Part shown: one piece after another, positions 43,225 through 52,414 of the stretch
How the letters are laid out: each line of letters starts with the position of its first letter
Position numbering within the stretch: position 1 is the stretch's first letter
Assembly: GCA_900549665.1 (NCBI GenBank)
Contig: URPH01000002.1
Coordinates: 124,001 to 188,000, forward strand
Length of the DNA: 64,000 bases
Reading direction: 5' to 3'
From: an uncultured Lachnospiraceae bacterium
GTDB lineage: Bacteria > Bacillota > Clostridia > Lachnospirales > Lachnospiraceae
Translations under genes and position numbers: made by a program
The notes under the pieces: model-generated
What the model was told of the DNA's origin: nothing
Databases searched by the model: none
What the model saw: the letters and a program-made list of their open reading frames with translations, nothing else

Positions 43225-44700
43225 TTATGCCATGACATCCATACTGCTGCCATTTTTACTCATCATATCAATCTGGATACGCTCTGCATCTGATAAATTT
43301 TCATCTGCAAGCATTTCCTGTGCTTCCTCAAGACCGGACAGCATGATTCTTCTTCTTGACTGCCTGTTTACCTGCTGCTCATACTGTTCTCTTGCCTCTT
43401 CGCCACTCTCTTTCTGCATATTGTGCTCAAAGCCGTGACTGGCAATCGCAACCTCAACCGAATCAACCTTCAGCCCCTGCTCGTTTAATTCTTCCTTTAG
43501 TGAAACCGCCTGTACTGCCAACGCATCCCGCACAACCTCATTTTCTGTTGTGATCACGGCTGAAATCACGCCGGCTTTTTCAGATACCTGTAAATGCACA
43601 TTTCCAAGGGATGCCGGATGAAGTGAAATCTCGATCTCGGAAAAATTTTGGGACAGGTTGATCTTAACCCGTTCTGCAATCTGATCAATTATATCCTGCA
43701 CATTGACATCGGATGAAAATGACATCTGCTCCGGTACGGTCTCTCCCATCATCTGTACATTTGTCTGTCCGGACGGCAAAGCATAAGAAGCTGCATCGGT
43801 ATGTCCCTGCATAGACTGTCCTGTCGAGCCTCCGGCCCCGGTCTGGCTCTGCGGCTTATCATCCGACACCGTATCTGCGTCATCCTCTGCCAATACATCC
43901 GTGTCAACTGCCTCATCCACAGTATCGTCAGCATCGGTTTCCCGGTTGATCTCATATGTAACAGCTGTGTCTTTGGTACCGGAAACCACATCTGCGGCTT
44001 CGTCACCCGCTTGTGTTCCGACAGCATCTGCTGTTTCCACCGGTTCTTCCAAAGCTTTCGGATCTGTCGTCTGTTCCAAAAGCACCTCTGCAAAGCCCTC
44101 CAGCATATCGGCGATCTCCGTGCCAAGCTCCCTGATCGTCGCAAACAGATCAGCATCCGTCAGCATAGCCACACTGTCACCGTCTGCAACAAGCTGTGTA
44201 ACTAAAAGTGCAACATTGGACTGTACGGAAAGATCTGTGAAGGAAAGCCCCAGCTCTTCCATTGCAGCCCTGACATCATCCTCAGATACCTGCAATTTAT
44301 CGGCAATCTTTTTGACAATCTTATTTTCTGCATCTGTATTATCCTTTACAGAGACATCATCACTGCCGGTTTCCTTTGTACGGATATCATCCGATACAAC
44401 AGATCCGTCACTTTCCGTCCGGGATGTGGCAGTCTGTGTTTTCTGACCGTTTGAAAACGGATATGTACGCGATGCATTCTGTGTCATGCCGTAAACAGTC
44501 TTTGTATCACCGGATATCGGTGTTTTACCGGCATCAGCCCGGTTGTCAGCCATCCCGGTTACACTCTGATCCTTAGCCATATTCATGGCATTCTGGAACA
44601 TGCCGGATATATCATCGGTATCCGACGTGCCGTTTTGAGTGCCTTTGGTACGTCTTGCATAATAAATGCCCGATACGTCCTGAATAGAACTACTTGTCAT
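43225..44700 (-). CDS. fliK: Flagellar hook-length control protein FliK
   Basis: 491 aa. Long, acidic, Thr/Asp/Ala-rich N-terminal ruler region to about 320, then the compact FliK C-terminal domain (LSQNFSEIEISLHPASLGNV, KAGVISAVITTENEVVRDAL, LNEQGLKVDSVEVAI) that acts on FlhB. Low sequence conservation in the ruler is normal. Lies between ylxF and flgD as in B. subtilis. Confidence 0.93.
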   Translation of the reverse strand: MTSSSIQDVSGIYYARRTKGTQNGTSDTDDISGMFQNAMNMAKDQSVTGMADNRADAGKTPISGDTKTVYGMTQNASRTYPFSNGQKTQTATSRTESDGSVVSDDIRTKETGSDDVSVKDNTDAENKIVKKIADKLQVSEDDVRAAMEELGLSFTDLSVQSNVALLVTQLVADGDSVAMLTDADLFATIRELGTEIADMLEGFAEVLLEQTTDPKALEEPVETADAVGTQAGDEAADVVSGTKDTAVTYEINRETDADDTVDEAVDTDVLAEDDADTVSDDKPQSQTGAGGSTGQSMQGHTDAASYALPSGQTNVQMMGETVPEQMSFSSDVNVQDIIDQIAERVKINLSQNFSEIEISLHPASLGNVHLQVSEKAGVISAVITTENEVVRDALAVQAVSLKEELNEQGLKVDSVEVAIASHGFEHNMQKESGEEAREQYEQQVNRQSRRRIMLSGLEEAQEMLADENLSDAERIQIDMMSKNGSSMDVMA

Positions 44701-44749
44701 ATCTAAACCTCCTTTCTCTTAACTTATATCGGATCAACAAACCGATATC

Positions 44750-45613
44750 TTAAGAGTCCGGATCCATAATTTTTGTGATCTTGGCTGCAACCGTTGAATC
44801 CATAACACCCAGAATGGCACCTCTGTCATCAGGCTCCATCACACCAAGAATTTTGGCAACCAGATCCAGATTGTCCGTCATGCCCTCAAAGATGGCTGCT
44901 GCCTGTTTGGGCTTCATTTCCGAATATGCCTGTGCATATTCTTTGATCTCATCGGAAACAGCCTCTTTTTTTACTACTTCTTTGTAAAGGTTTTCTGCTG
45001 TTTCCGGATCCATGGACTCATAATATTTAATATATTCATCAGCCCCCGGTCCTTTTTCCGCATAGACAACCTCTTCATAAAATTCATTTTTGATACGCTG
45101 AAACTCCAATTGCTTATCTTCAAAGGTCTTTAATCTGGTGACTTCATTTTGAAGCTCCGTGATCTTTTCCGCATCGGCATTGACCGTTGCCTGTGCACTC
45201 TCTAGCTGCACCTTTAAAGCTTCGACATCATTGACTGCATCTTTTAAATTGCTGTAGCCTCCATAGTCTTCACCGGTTGTCGATTCCGTCTCTTCACTTT
45301 CCGGCAGAATCTTATTTAAGACCGGAACATCCGATAAAACAGGTGCCAGCACCTGTGAGCCAAATCCACCGACATCCAGCTTGATCAAAAGTCCGATAAT
45401 CCCAAGCCAGACCAATATGATAATGGCTGTTACCAGAAATACGGAAAGTCCACCGCTTTCTTCATCATCAGAAAGATTGGCTTCTTCCAAAGCAAGCTCT
45501 TTTGCTCTCTGCCTGGCTTCCTTTCTCTGGTTTTTCTGTTCCTGCTTTAATTTTTTCTTTTCTTCTTTTAATCTCTTTTTTTCTGCTTTGGTATCAATCA
45601 CATTGTCAGCCAT
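44750..45613 (-). CDS. ylxF: YlxF-like flagellar protein with MgtE-N-type repeat
   Basis: 287 aa. Very basic N-terminus (KKRLKEEKKKLKQEQKNQRK), one membrane helix near 60-80 (FLVTAIIILVWLGIIGLLI), coiled coil, then a C-terminal helical repeat (MKPKQAAAIFEGMTDNLDLV, LGVMEPDDRGAILGVMDS) like MgtE-N/FliG-M. Between fliJ and fliK, the ylxF position. The ATG at 45613 was preferred over a GTG at 45622 that overlaps fliJ; the upstream signal GGGTGA is weak. Confidence 0.85.
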   Translation of the reverse strand: MADNVIDTKAEKKRLKEEKKKLKQEQKNQRKEARQRAKELALEEANLSDDEESGGLSVFLVTAIIILVWLGIIGLLIKLDVGGFGSQVLAPVLSDVPVLNKILPESEETESTTGEDYGGYSNLKDAVNDVEALKVQLESAQATVNADAEKITELQNEVTRLKTFEDKQLEFQRIKNEFYEEVVYAEKGPGADEYIKYYESMDPETAENLYKEVVKKEAVSDEIKEYAQAYSEMKPKQAAAIFEGMTDNLDLVAKILGVMEPDDRGAILGVMDSTVAAKITKIMDPDS

Positions 45614-45618
45614 AAAAA

Positions 45619-46077
45619 TCACCCATTATCTCTTGATTTTTGCCCATATGTATAACTGGTCAGTTCATCTATTTCTTTTCCTTCGGCAGCTTTTAACTCC
45701 ACCTTGAAATCATCAAATGCTTTTTCTTTCAGAATTTCGTGCGTTTTACGCTCCTGCATGGCCTTTTGCATACGTACCCGCTGTTCATCCAGCTTTTTCT
45801 GCGCCATTCTGACCTGTATCGTCTGCGCACGCACCTGCTCCCCGGCATAGGAAACCATTTTTTTATTTTCATCGATTTTCAGGATATCCAGCCTGTCCGC
45901 AAGCAAAAGCCTGCCTCCGTCCTCCTGAAGCTTCTGCCTGTAAGAAACCCTGTCTGCAAGCTTTTCTTCCTCGGCATTCAGCTTTGCCTGTGCCTGTGCA
46001 AACTCATTTTTGGCCTGCGTTTCCATTTTTTCTTTGATATCCAGAATGTTTTGCATCCGGTAGCGAAATCTGGCCAT
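45619..46077 (-). CDS. fliJ: Flagellar export chaperone FliJ
   Basis: 152-aa coiled-coil protein (MARFRYRMQNILDIKEKME at the start), a central stalk of the export ATPase. Length and heptad-rich composition fit the family. ATG at 46077 has AGGAG 7 nt upstream. Confidence 0.92.
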   Translation of the reverse strand: MARFRYRMQNILDIKEKMETQAKNEFAQAQAKLNAEEEKLADRVSYRQKLQEDGGRLLLADRLDILKIDENKKMVSYAGEQVRAQTIQVRMAQKKLDEQRVRMQKAMQERKTHEILKEKAFDDFKVELKAAEGKEIDELTSYTYGQKSRDNG

Positions 46078-46102
46078 AAGCATGCTCCTATTTAAATCCT
46101 AT

Positions 46103-47416
46103 TTAAAACAAGTGTAACAACTGCTGTATTTCATCCTCAAAGGATATCTTTTCATCCGTTTCCTGCAAAAGATATTCATTGACGGCATCAATCTTTTCGA
46201 TCGCATAGTCGATTCCCGGATTGCTGCCCTTTTTGTATGCTCCGATATTGATCAGGTCTTCGGCATCCTTGTATGTAGCAAGAATATTTTTGAGCTTACC
46301 GGCCGCCTTTTTGTGGTCGCGGTCTGCGATCTGGCTCATACAACGGGAGATACTCTGCAAGACATCGATCGCCGGATAATGATTTTTGTGTGCCAGACGA
46401 CGATCCAGAATGATATGCCCATCCAGAATACTTCTGGCGGTATCCGTGATCGGCTCATTGAAATCATCACCGTCTACAAGCACCGTATAAAGGCCGGTGA
46501 TCGATCCTTTATCATTTCTTCCGGCGCGCTCCAAAAGCCTGGGCATTTCCGAATAAACACTCGGCGGATACCCTCTGGTAACCGGAGGCTCACCACTTGC
46601 CAGTCCGATTTCTCTCTGTGCCATGGAAAAACGGGTCAGAGAGTCCATCATCAAAAGGACATCCTTGCCTTTATCACGGAAATACTCTGCAATCGCGGTA
46701 GCAGTCTGTGCTGCTTTTTTTCGCTCCAGGGCCGGCTTGTCGGATGTGGCAACCACGACAACACTTCGTGCCATACCCTCACTTCCAAGGTCATGCTCGA
46801 TAAATTCGCGCACTTCCCTTCCCCGTTCTCCGATCAGGGCAATGACATTGATATCTGCCTTGGTATTTCTGGCAAACATACCCATCAGTGTCGATTTTCC
46901 CACGCCGGAACCGGCAAAGATTCCGATACGCTGACCCTTTCCGACCGTGATCAGTCCATCCACTGCTTTGACACCAAGCGGAAGAACCGTATCAATGATC
47001 TGTCTTTTTAAAGGATCCGGTGCCGGAGCATCCATCGGATAGCTCTGTAAGCAATGTACCGGCTCTCCCTCGATCGGTCTTCCAAGGCCATCGAGCGTAC
47101 GTCCTAAAAGCTCTTCGCCAACCTGTACTTTTAACGGCTCCCCCTCTGCCTCCACGATACAACCGCCTCCAATACGGTCTATCGCCTCATAAGGCATGAG
47201 CAGTGTATATCTGTTTTTAAAACCGACAACCTCTGCCAAAATAAATTCGCCGGCTCTGCCTTCTTTGTAGATTCTGCACAAATCTCCCATTTTGGCATCA
47301 GGACCGGCTGATTCGATTGTAAGTCCGACAACATTGACGACTTTTCCCATTTTTTTGAAATAAGTCATATCCAATGCTTTCGCATATTTTTTTATATCAA
47401 GAGTAGCATTTGCCAC
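46103..47416 (-). CDS. fliI: Flagellum-specific ATPase FliI
   Basis: 437-aa type III export ATPase related to F1 beta. Walker A IGIFAGSGVGKSTLMGM near residue 170, Walker B VLLMMDSLTRFSMAQREIGL, and GEPPVTRGYPPSVYSEMPRL. Start taken as GTG 47416 (AAAGGGG 8 nt upstream), giving the family's usual length; an upstream GTG at 47437 overlaps fliH. Confidence 0.96.
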   Translation of the reverse strand: MANATLDIKKYAKALDMTYFKKMGKVVNVVGLTIESAGPDAKMGDLCRIYKEGRAGEFILAEVVGFKNRYTLLMPYEAIDRIGGGCIVEAEGEPLKVQVGEELLGRTLDGLGRPIEGEPVHCLQSYPMDAPAPDPLKRQIIDTVLPLGVKAVDGLITVGKGQRIGIFAGSGVGKSTLMGMFARNTKADINVIALIGERGREVREFIEHDLGSEGMARSVVVVATSDKPALERKKAAQTATAIAEYFRDKGKDVLLMMDSLTRFSMAQREIGLASGEPPVTRGYPPSVYSEMPRLLERAGRNDKGSITGLYTVLVDGDDFNEPITDTARSILDGHIILDRRLAHKNHYPAIDVLQSISRCMSQIADRDHKKAAGKLKNILATYKDAEDLINIGAYKKGSNPGIDYAIEKIDAVNEYLLQETDEKISFEDEIQQLLHLF

Positions 47417-47420
47417 GTTT

Positions 47421-48290
47421 TTAACCCCTTTGTGCACCGTCGTATGATAACAACAGCAACTGCTTTTTCAGTTCTTTTAATTCAACACCCAGACTGCAGT
47501 CGAAAATACCGCCGTCCGTCTCAATCAGGCACTGGTTTTTCTTTAAGGTCATATCCTCAATAAATTCGACATTGCAGTTGACAAGCCCGCCCTCTTCCAT
47601 GATCTTGTCCTTGTTCATGCTGACAAACGGAAGATCCTCCGGTGATACATGGATCAGATATTCCTGACTGTTTTCTGTCTTTCTTAATGCATTGCCGATC
47701 AGATGTACAATGACGTCACGGTATCCGGAAAGCTCAACATCAAAAATATGTTCATAGATATTGGTCAGCGTATCAACGAGCGCCGGCTCTATCTCATCTA
47801 GCTTCTGACGGTAAACCTCGGTCAGCTGCTGCTCCTTTTGCGCATACTGCATGGAAAGCTCGTTTTCCTTATTGGCGATCTCCTGCTCGGCTCTGTTTGC
47901 ACCATCCTGATAGCCCTGCATGCTGCCTTCATTGTAGGCATTTTGCTTAAGCTCCTCGGCCTGCGCACCGGCATCCCGTAAAATGGCATCCGCCTGCTCC
48001 CTGGCCTGCTCTATCAGCTCTTCCGGGCTTGGTCCGTCATATACCGGTTCTGCCTTGATCACATTGCCCGAATCATCATCCAAAAGTGCGGATACCTGCT
48101 CGGCATCCAGCCCATCACTAAAGCCATCCGCAAATTCTTCCGGATTGTCATTTTTCATTTCTTCCTGCAGATTTTGTGAAAGCTCCGCGATCTTTTCCGC
48201 GATCCGGTCATTGTAATCAATGATCCTTGCATCATCCTCATTGAGTGTGACGTACTGATATTTTAAAAGATTGGATCCCTTAGACAACAA
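47421..48290 (-). CDS. fliH: Flagellar assembly protein FliH
   Basis: About 289 aa. Acidic N-terminus, long coiled coil with repeated E/Q/A (SPEELIEQAREQADAILRDA), and a C-terminal FliH/V-ATPase-E-like domain (IVHLIGNALRKTENSQEYLI, LIETDGGIFDCSLGVELKEL). It regulates FliI. The start is uncertain: GGAGG inside the end of fliG lies 8 nt before a TTG at 48290; GTG 48299 is too close to it. Confidence 0.88.
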   Translation of the reverse strand: MLSKGSNLLKYQYVTLNEDDARIIDYNDRIAEKIAELSQNLQEEMKNDNPEEFADGFSDGLDAEQVSALLDDDSGNVIKAEPVYDGPSPEELIEQAREQADAILRDAGAQAEELKQNAYNEGSMQGYQDGANRAEQEIANKENELSMQYAQKEQQLTEVYRQKLDEIEPALVDTLTNIYEHIFDVELSGYRDVIVHLIGNALRKTENSQEYLIHVSPEDLPFVSMNKDKIMEEGGLVNCNVEFIEDMTLKKNQCLIETDGGIFDCSLGVELKELKKQLLLLSYDGAQRG

Positions 48291-49296
48291 TCTCGTCACC
48301 TCCGCCTCTGGAAATGATGATCTCTGCAGAATCCTCTAACTTGCGGATGATATTGACAATCTTCTGCTGTGCTTCTTCGACATCCTTCATACGGACCGGA
48401 CCCATAAATTCCATATCCTCCTGGATCATGGCAGCCAGACGTTTGGACAGGTTGTTGAAGATCGCATTTTGTACCTGCTCGGTAGATCCCTTCAGGGCAA
48501 TCGCCAGATCGGAATTTTCAACATCACGGAGTACACGCTGGATAGCACGGTCGTCCAGTAACAGAATATCTTCAAATACAAACATCTTCTTACGGATTTC
48601 ATCAGCAAGCTCGGGATCTTCGATTTCCAGAGTCTCCATAATATGCTTTTCTGTTCCGCGGTCAACGGTATTGAGGATCTCAACAACAGCATCTACGCCA
48701 CCGATCGTGGTGTAATCCTGATTGACAAGAGATGATAACTGTGTCTCCAGCACTCTTTCGACCTCTTTGATCACATCCGGACTGGTGCGGTCCATCGTCG
48801 CAATACGTTTTGCGACATCTGCCTGTCTGTCCGGAGGCAGGGCTGATAAGATCATGGATGACTGACTGGGTGCCAGATAGGATAAGATCAAGGCGATCGT
48901 CTGCGGATGCTCGTCCTGGATAAAGTTTAAAATCTGGGAAGCATCTGCCTTTCTGACAAATTCGAACGGCTTTACCTGTAATGATGCCGTAAGCTTGCCG
49001 ATGACATCCATTGCCTTTTCTGCTCCAAGTGCCTTTTCAAGCAGCTCCTTGGCGTATCCGATACCACCCTCTGCAATATACTGCTGTGCCAGACAGATCT
49101 CATAAAACTCATTGATAACATCGTCCTTGATCTGCGGTGTGATACTGCGGGTATTTGCAATTTCCAAAGTCAGCTCTTCTATTTCATCTTCTTTGAGGTG
49201 TTTAAAAATCATGGATGATTTTTCCGGTCCCAGTGCAATCAATAAAATTGCGGCCTTCTGAACACCTGAAATCGTATTTTCTCCCATTTTTGCCAT
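48280..49296 (-). CDS. fliG: Flagellar motor switch protein FliG
   Basis: 338 aa. Recognisable by GVQKAAILLIALGPEKSSMIF, the middle EHPQTIALILSYL motif, and the C-terminal torque helix (VFEDILLLDDRAIQRVLRDV, ALKGSTEQVQNAIFNNLSKR). It bridges FliF, FliM and MotA. Follows fliF by 6 bp. Confidence 0.97.
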   Translation of the reverse strand: MAKMGENTISGVQKAAILLIALGPEKSSMIFKHLKEDEIEELTLEIANTRSITPQIKDDVINEFYEICLAQQYIAEGGIGYAKELLEKALGAEKAMDVIGKLTASLQVKPFEFVRKADASQILNFIQDEHPQTIALILSYLAPSQSSMILSALPPDRQADVAKRIATMDRTSPDVIKEVERVLETQLSSLVNQDYTTIGGVDAVVEILNTVDRGTEKHIMETLEIEDPELADEIRKKMFVFEDILLLDDRAIQRVLRDVENSDLAIALKGSTEQVQNAIFNNLSKRLAAMIQEDMEFMGPVRMKDVEEAQQKIVNIIRKLEDSAEIIISRGGGDEIVV

Positions 49297-49302
49297 AAAA
49301 GC

Positions 49303-50910
49303 TTACCCCCAATCCTCAGACAGCCAGTTGCGTAACAGACTGGCAACCGCTTCCGGATTCTCGTCCACAAACTTCTCGATCATCTTGCGTGTCTCAGATT
49401 TTTCTTCCAGCTCAATATCCTCAAGAGAATCCTGTGGTGTAGACTGTAAAAGACTTTCAACCGAAAGCTCCTCTTCCGTTTCCTCTGCCTTGCTTTCTCT
49501 CATGCTCCGCAAAATAACAAATGCAAGAAGACCGAGGATCAAAACAATAATAACAACCTGTATAATATCCGATGCTTCGACATTCATTCCATCTTTGTCA
49601 ATAAAGACCGGAACATCATATGCCACAATGGAAATATTTTCCGCCGGGATACCGGTTGCCGTCTGTACCAGTGTGACAAGATCTGCATCAACATCCAGCT
49701 TGACCGCATCCTTATTGGCATCCTTAAACTCTTCCCATGTCATATCTGTCAAAAGTCCCTGCGCTTTGACATCTGCTTCTTTGTAAATATGCAGTGTCTT
49801 GGCTGCAACCGAGATAGACGAACTGCTATACTGGATCAGCCCTGCCGGAACATCTGTTGTCGTGATCTTTTCATTCGGAAGATAATCCTGGGACTGCTGA
49901 TTGACGGTTTCAGAGGAATTATCATAATTTTCAATAACATAACTGGGTTCATTGTCGCTGTCATTGCTGGTTGTACCCGGAACCCCGCCGGTACCTCCCG
50001 TCGATTCGGATTCATACGTTTCAGAATGACTGAGCACGCCCTGTGTCTGACCGTCGGCAGGTGTATACTGATGATCCACGATCTGGGAGGATGAAAAATC
50101 CAGATCCAGATTGCTTGCCACTTCCACACTGTCATACAGATCTGTACCGAGCAAAACGGATTTAACCTCATTTTTTACCAGCTCCTCCGCTTTCTTTTTC
50201 ATGGAAAGCTGGGTCGTTGCCGTCGCTCCTCCTACAGAGGAAACGTCTTCTCCGGAAAACAGGAGGTTGCCGTCCGTGTCAATGATCGTAACATTGTCGG
50301 TTGTTTCATTACCGAGTGCCGACGCGACAAAACGCGCCAGTGCTGCCGCGTTTTCTTCGGTTAATTCTCCTTCAAGCTCCAGAGTAATGGCTGCATATGC
50401 TTCTGTTTTCTGCGAAATCAGGGTGCCGTCATTTTCAGGAAGATCCAGAGTAACCGTGGCATTTTTAACCGCGGAGTTGGACTCTAAGTCAGTCTCCATC
50501 TTCTGCTGGAGCAAATATACCCATCTTTTCTGTTTGTCAGATTCGGTCGTTGAAAAGCCGCCTGATGTCACATCATCAATCGTATATCCGTCTGCTGTGA
50601 TCTTGTTGGCGCCCAAAAGCAGATTGGCCTGTGATTCCTGACTGTCTAAAACCGATACAATCGTACCGTCCGTGCTTGTCTTATAATCCAGACTGTTGCT
50701 TTCCAAAAGATCGACAATCTCCGCTGCCTCTGCGGTTGTCTCGCAGGTAGCAAGTGTCACATATGTTTTTCTTGTCAAAAGGGTCACCAAAATAGCCAGT
50801 GCCAGTATGACACCCGCTGCAATGGAAATGATGATCGTCTTTTGACGCGTTGTAAATTTATTCCACCATTCCAAAATTTTTTTTGGAATTTCTTTCAATC
50901 TGTCTACCAA
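49303..50910 (-). CDS. fliF: Flagellar MS-ring protein FliF
   Basis: 535 aa with a membrane helix at each end (about 25-45 and 450-470). Ring-building motifs: LLGANKITADGYTIDDVTSG, RWVYLLQQKMETDLESNSAV, NATVTLDLPEND. The C-terminal tail SVESLLQS...PEAVASLLRNWLSEDWG binds FliG. Start is a TTG at 50910 with GGAG 9 nt upstream. Confidence 0.96.
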   Translation of the reverse strand: MVDRLKEIPKKILEWWNKFTTRQKTIIISIAAGVILALAILVTLLTRKTYVTLATCETTAEAAEIVDLLESNSLDYKTSTDGTIVSVLDSQESQANLLLGANKITADGYTIDDVTSGGFSTTESDKQKRWVYLLQQKMETDLESNSAVKNATVTLDLPENDGTLISQKTEAYAAITLELEGELTEENAAALARFVASALGNETTDNVTIIDTDGNLLFSGEDVSSVGGATATTQLSMKKKAEELVKNEVKSVLLGTDLYDSVEVASNLDLDFSSSQIVDHQYTPADGQTQGVLSHSETYESESTGGTGGVPGTTSNDSDNEPSYVIENYDNSSETVNQQSQDYLPNEKITTTDVPAGLIQYSSSSISVAAKTLHIYKEADVKAQGLLTDMTWEEFKDANKDAVKLDVDADLVTLVQTATGIPAENISIVAYDVPVFIDKDGMNVEASDIIQVVIIVLILGLLAFVILRSMRESKAEETEEELSVESLLQSTPQDSLEDIELEEKSETRKMIEKFVDENPEAVASLLRNWLSEDWG

Positions 50911-50950
50911 TGTAGCTTACTCCTTTTATCACATCATTTACATACAAGCA

Positions 50951-51274
50951 TCAGATCTGCATCTGCATGATTGTATTGTAAGCCTCCACGATCTTGTCTC
51001 TTACGGCAATGGTATACTGAAGAGAAGTGGATGCCTTCTGCATGGCAATCGTCAGATCATGTGTATTTTCCGACTCGCCCATCGCAAATTTTATTTTTTC
51101 ATTTTCCGCATCAGACAGATAGCTGTTGGTCTCGCTGATGTTGTTGATCGCACTGTTTAAAAGTGTCGAAAATATATCCTGATCTTCCTTGCCGGATACA
51201 TTGAGCTTGGATGCCACACCATTGACGTGGCTAAGCTGTCCGTTGTTGATTCCATATAAAGATTGAAGATTCAT
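50951..51274 (-). CDS. fliE: Flagellar hook-basal body protein FliE
   Basis: 107-aa rod-MS-ring junction protein. C-terminal family motif HDLTIAMQKASTSLQYTIAV followed by RDKIVEAYNTIMQMQI. Normal length. Lies between flgC and fliF as usual. Confidence 0.95.
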   Translation of the reverse strand: MNLQSLYGINNGQLSHVNGVASKLNVSGKEDQDIFSTLLNSAINNISETNSYLSDAENEKIKFAMGESENTHDLTIAMQKASTSLQYTIAVRDKIVEAYNTIMQMQI

Positions 51275-51308
51275 TGTCTGCCTCCGTATGAATTAGCCCT
51301 TTGTACGA

Positions 51309-51755
51309 TTAGTTGCTTGCCATTTCCAGTCCCTTGACCGCCATATTCTTACTTGTGTTGAAAGCCGTTGCATTGGCTTCGTAAGAGCGGCTCGCATCGA
51401 TCAGATCCGTCATCTCCGTGATGACATTGACATTGGGATAATATACATAACCGTCCTCATCCGCATCCGGATGATCCGGCTCATATGCCTTGATCAGATC
51501 CGTCTCTGTATCGGCAAATGTACCTGTCACCTTAACTCCCTGACCGGTATAAGAGCCTTTTGCCTTGTGAAGAGCATCTGCAAAGGACTGTCCTCCCGTC
51601 CTCTCTTCAAACACAACAACCTTTCTTCTGTAAGGTGTTCCGTCTGCTGTACGTGTCGTATTGACATTGGCCAGATTTTCGGAAATAACATCCATACGAT
51701 AGCGCTGCGCCGTCAATCCGGATGCATTAATATCAAATGAATTGAATATGCTCAT
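51309..51755 (-). CDS. flgC: Flagellar basal-body rod protein FlgC
   Basis: 148-aa proximal rod protein. N-terminus FDINASGLTAQRYRMDVISE with NLANVNTTR, and C-terminus VITEMTDLIDASRSYEANAT, both diagnostic. Confidence 0.96.
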   Translation of the reverse strand: MSIFNSFDINASGLTAQRYRMDVISENLANVNTTRTADGTPYRRKVVVFEERTGGQSFADALHKAKGSYTGQGVKVTGTFADTETDLIKAYEPDHPDADEDGYVYYPNVNVITEMTDLIDASRSYEANATAFNTSKNMAVKGLEMASN

Positions 51756-51776
51756 AAAAAATTCCTCCGCTCAATC

Positions 51777-52166
51777 CTATTTCATGGCACTTTTCAGATT
51801 GGAAAACTCATTGTTGATGCCATCCATCAAAGCCTGATAGCGGATCTGGTTTTCTGCAAGCTGAACCTGCTCTGTATCAATATCCACATTGTTCTGATCT
51901 AAACGATAAGAATAATCACCGTAGTCCGTATAAGCAGATACATCCAAGGACCCCTTCCTCAGATTGGATACTCTGGCATCCATGCTGCTACCGTCAGCGC
52001 TCTGGATCGCTTTTTTGAGTGCATCCTCAAAGTCGATATCCTGACGCTTGTAACCGGGGGTATCATAATTGGCAATATTGTTGGCGATCAGGTCATTGCG
52101 GATCCAGGAAGCATCCGCAGCCTTGCCAAGTACATTGACATAGTCATATGCATTTGAAGAAATCAT
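51777..52166 (-). CDS. flgB: Flagellar basal-body rod protein FlgB
   Basis: 129-aa rod protein, first gene of the fla/che operon. It has the rod signature (WIRNDLIANNIANYDTPGYK) and a helical C-terminus LAENQIRYQALMDGINNEF. ATG 52166 has AAGGAGG 5 nt upstream; an in-frame TTG at 52190 lies before that site. Confidence 0.96.
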   Translation of the reverse strand: MISSNAYDYVNVLGKAADASWIRNDLIANNIANYDTPGYKRQDIDFEDALKKAIQSADGSSMDARVSNLRKGSLDVSAYTDYGDYSYRLDQNNVDIDTEQVQLAENQIRYQALMDGINNEFSNLKSAMK

Positions 52167-52216
52167 ATTGTCCTCCTTGTGAAACGGCAATGCAATAAAA
52201 AAACCTGCCTTATTAC

Positions 52217-52244
52217 ATTATAATTTATTTATTGAAAAACTCAA
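52217..52244 (-). promoter_or_regulatory. Sigma-A type promoter of the fla/che operon
   Basis: Minus strand: -35 TTGAGT (52244-52239), 16-bp AT-rich spacer, perfect -10 TATAAT (52222-52217), 51 bp before the flgB ATG. The remaining sequence of the 248-bp gap to codY holds an inverted repeat CCGGTTATTTTCCGG and the codY terminator. Confidence 0.8.
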
Positions 52245-52320
52245 GAATTTTTGCTCAAAAAACATAGTCCCCGCTGTCCGGTTATTTTCCGGAATAAAAA
52301 CCCGCACATAAAATTTTGCA

Positions 52321-52355
52321 AATAATAAAAGGATCTACCAACTGTAAATCCTTTT
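52321..52355 (-). terminator. Probable terminator of codY
   Basis: AAAAGGAT (52327-52334) pairs with ATCCTTTT (52348-52355); on the minus strand the stem is followed by ATTATT. A second copy of AAATCCTTTT lies at 52366-52375. T-tract is weak, so some read-through into fla/che is possible. Confidence 0.5.
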
Positions 52356-52414
52356 ACTTTCAGCAAATCCTTTTGCCTTATTGATTATTGTATTGAAGCT
52401 TCCGTTGTCGATGA

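Noticed and set aside
43801..44446. Plus-strand frames of 130-180 codons opposite fliK
   Set aside because: They arise from the biased Asp/Thr/Ala codons of fliK; Ser/Val-rich composition and no start signals.
52267..52295. CCGGTTATTTTCCGG inverted repeat as a second terminator
   Set aside because: Only four-base arms of CCGG type and no T tract on the minus strand.
52355..52369. Possible CodY box upstream of the fla/che promoter
   Set aside because: At least four mismatches to the consensus and located in the codY terminator area; not above expectation for AT-rich sequence.
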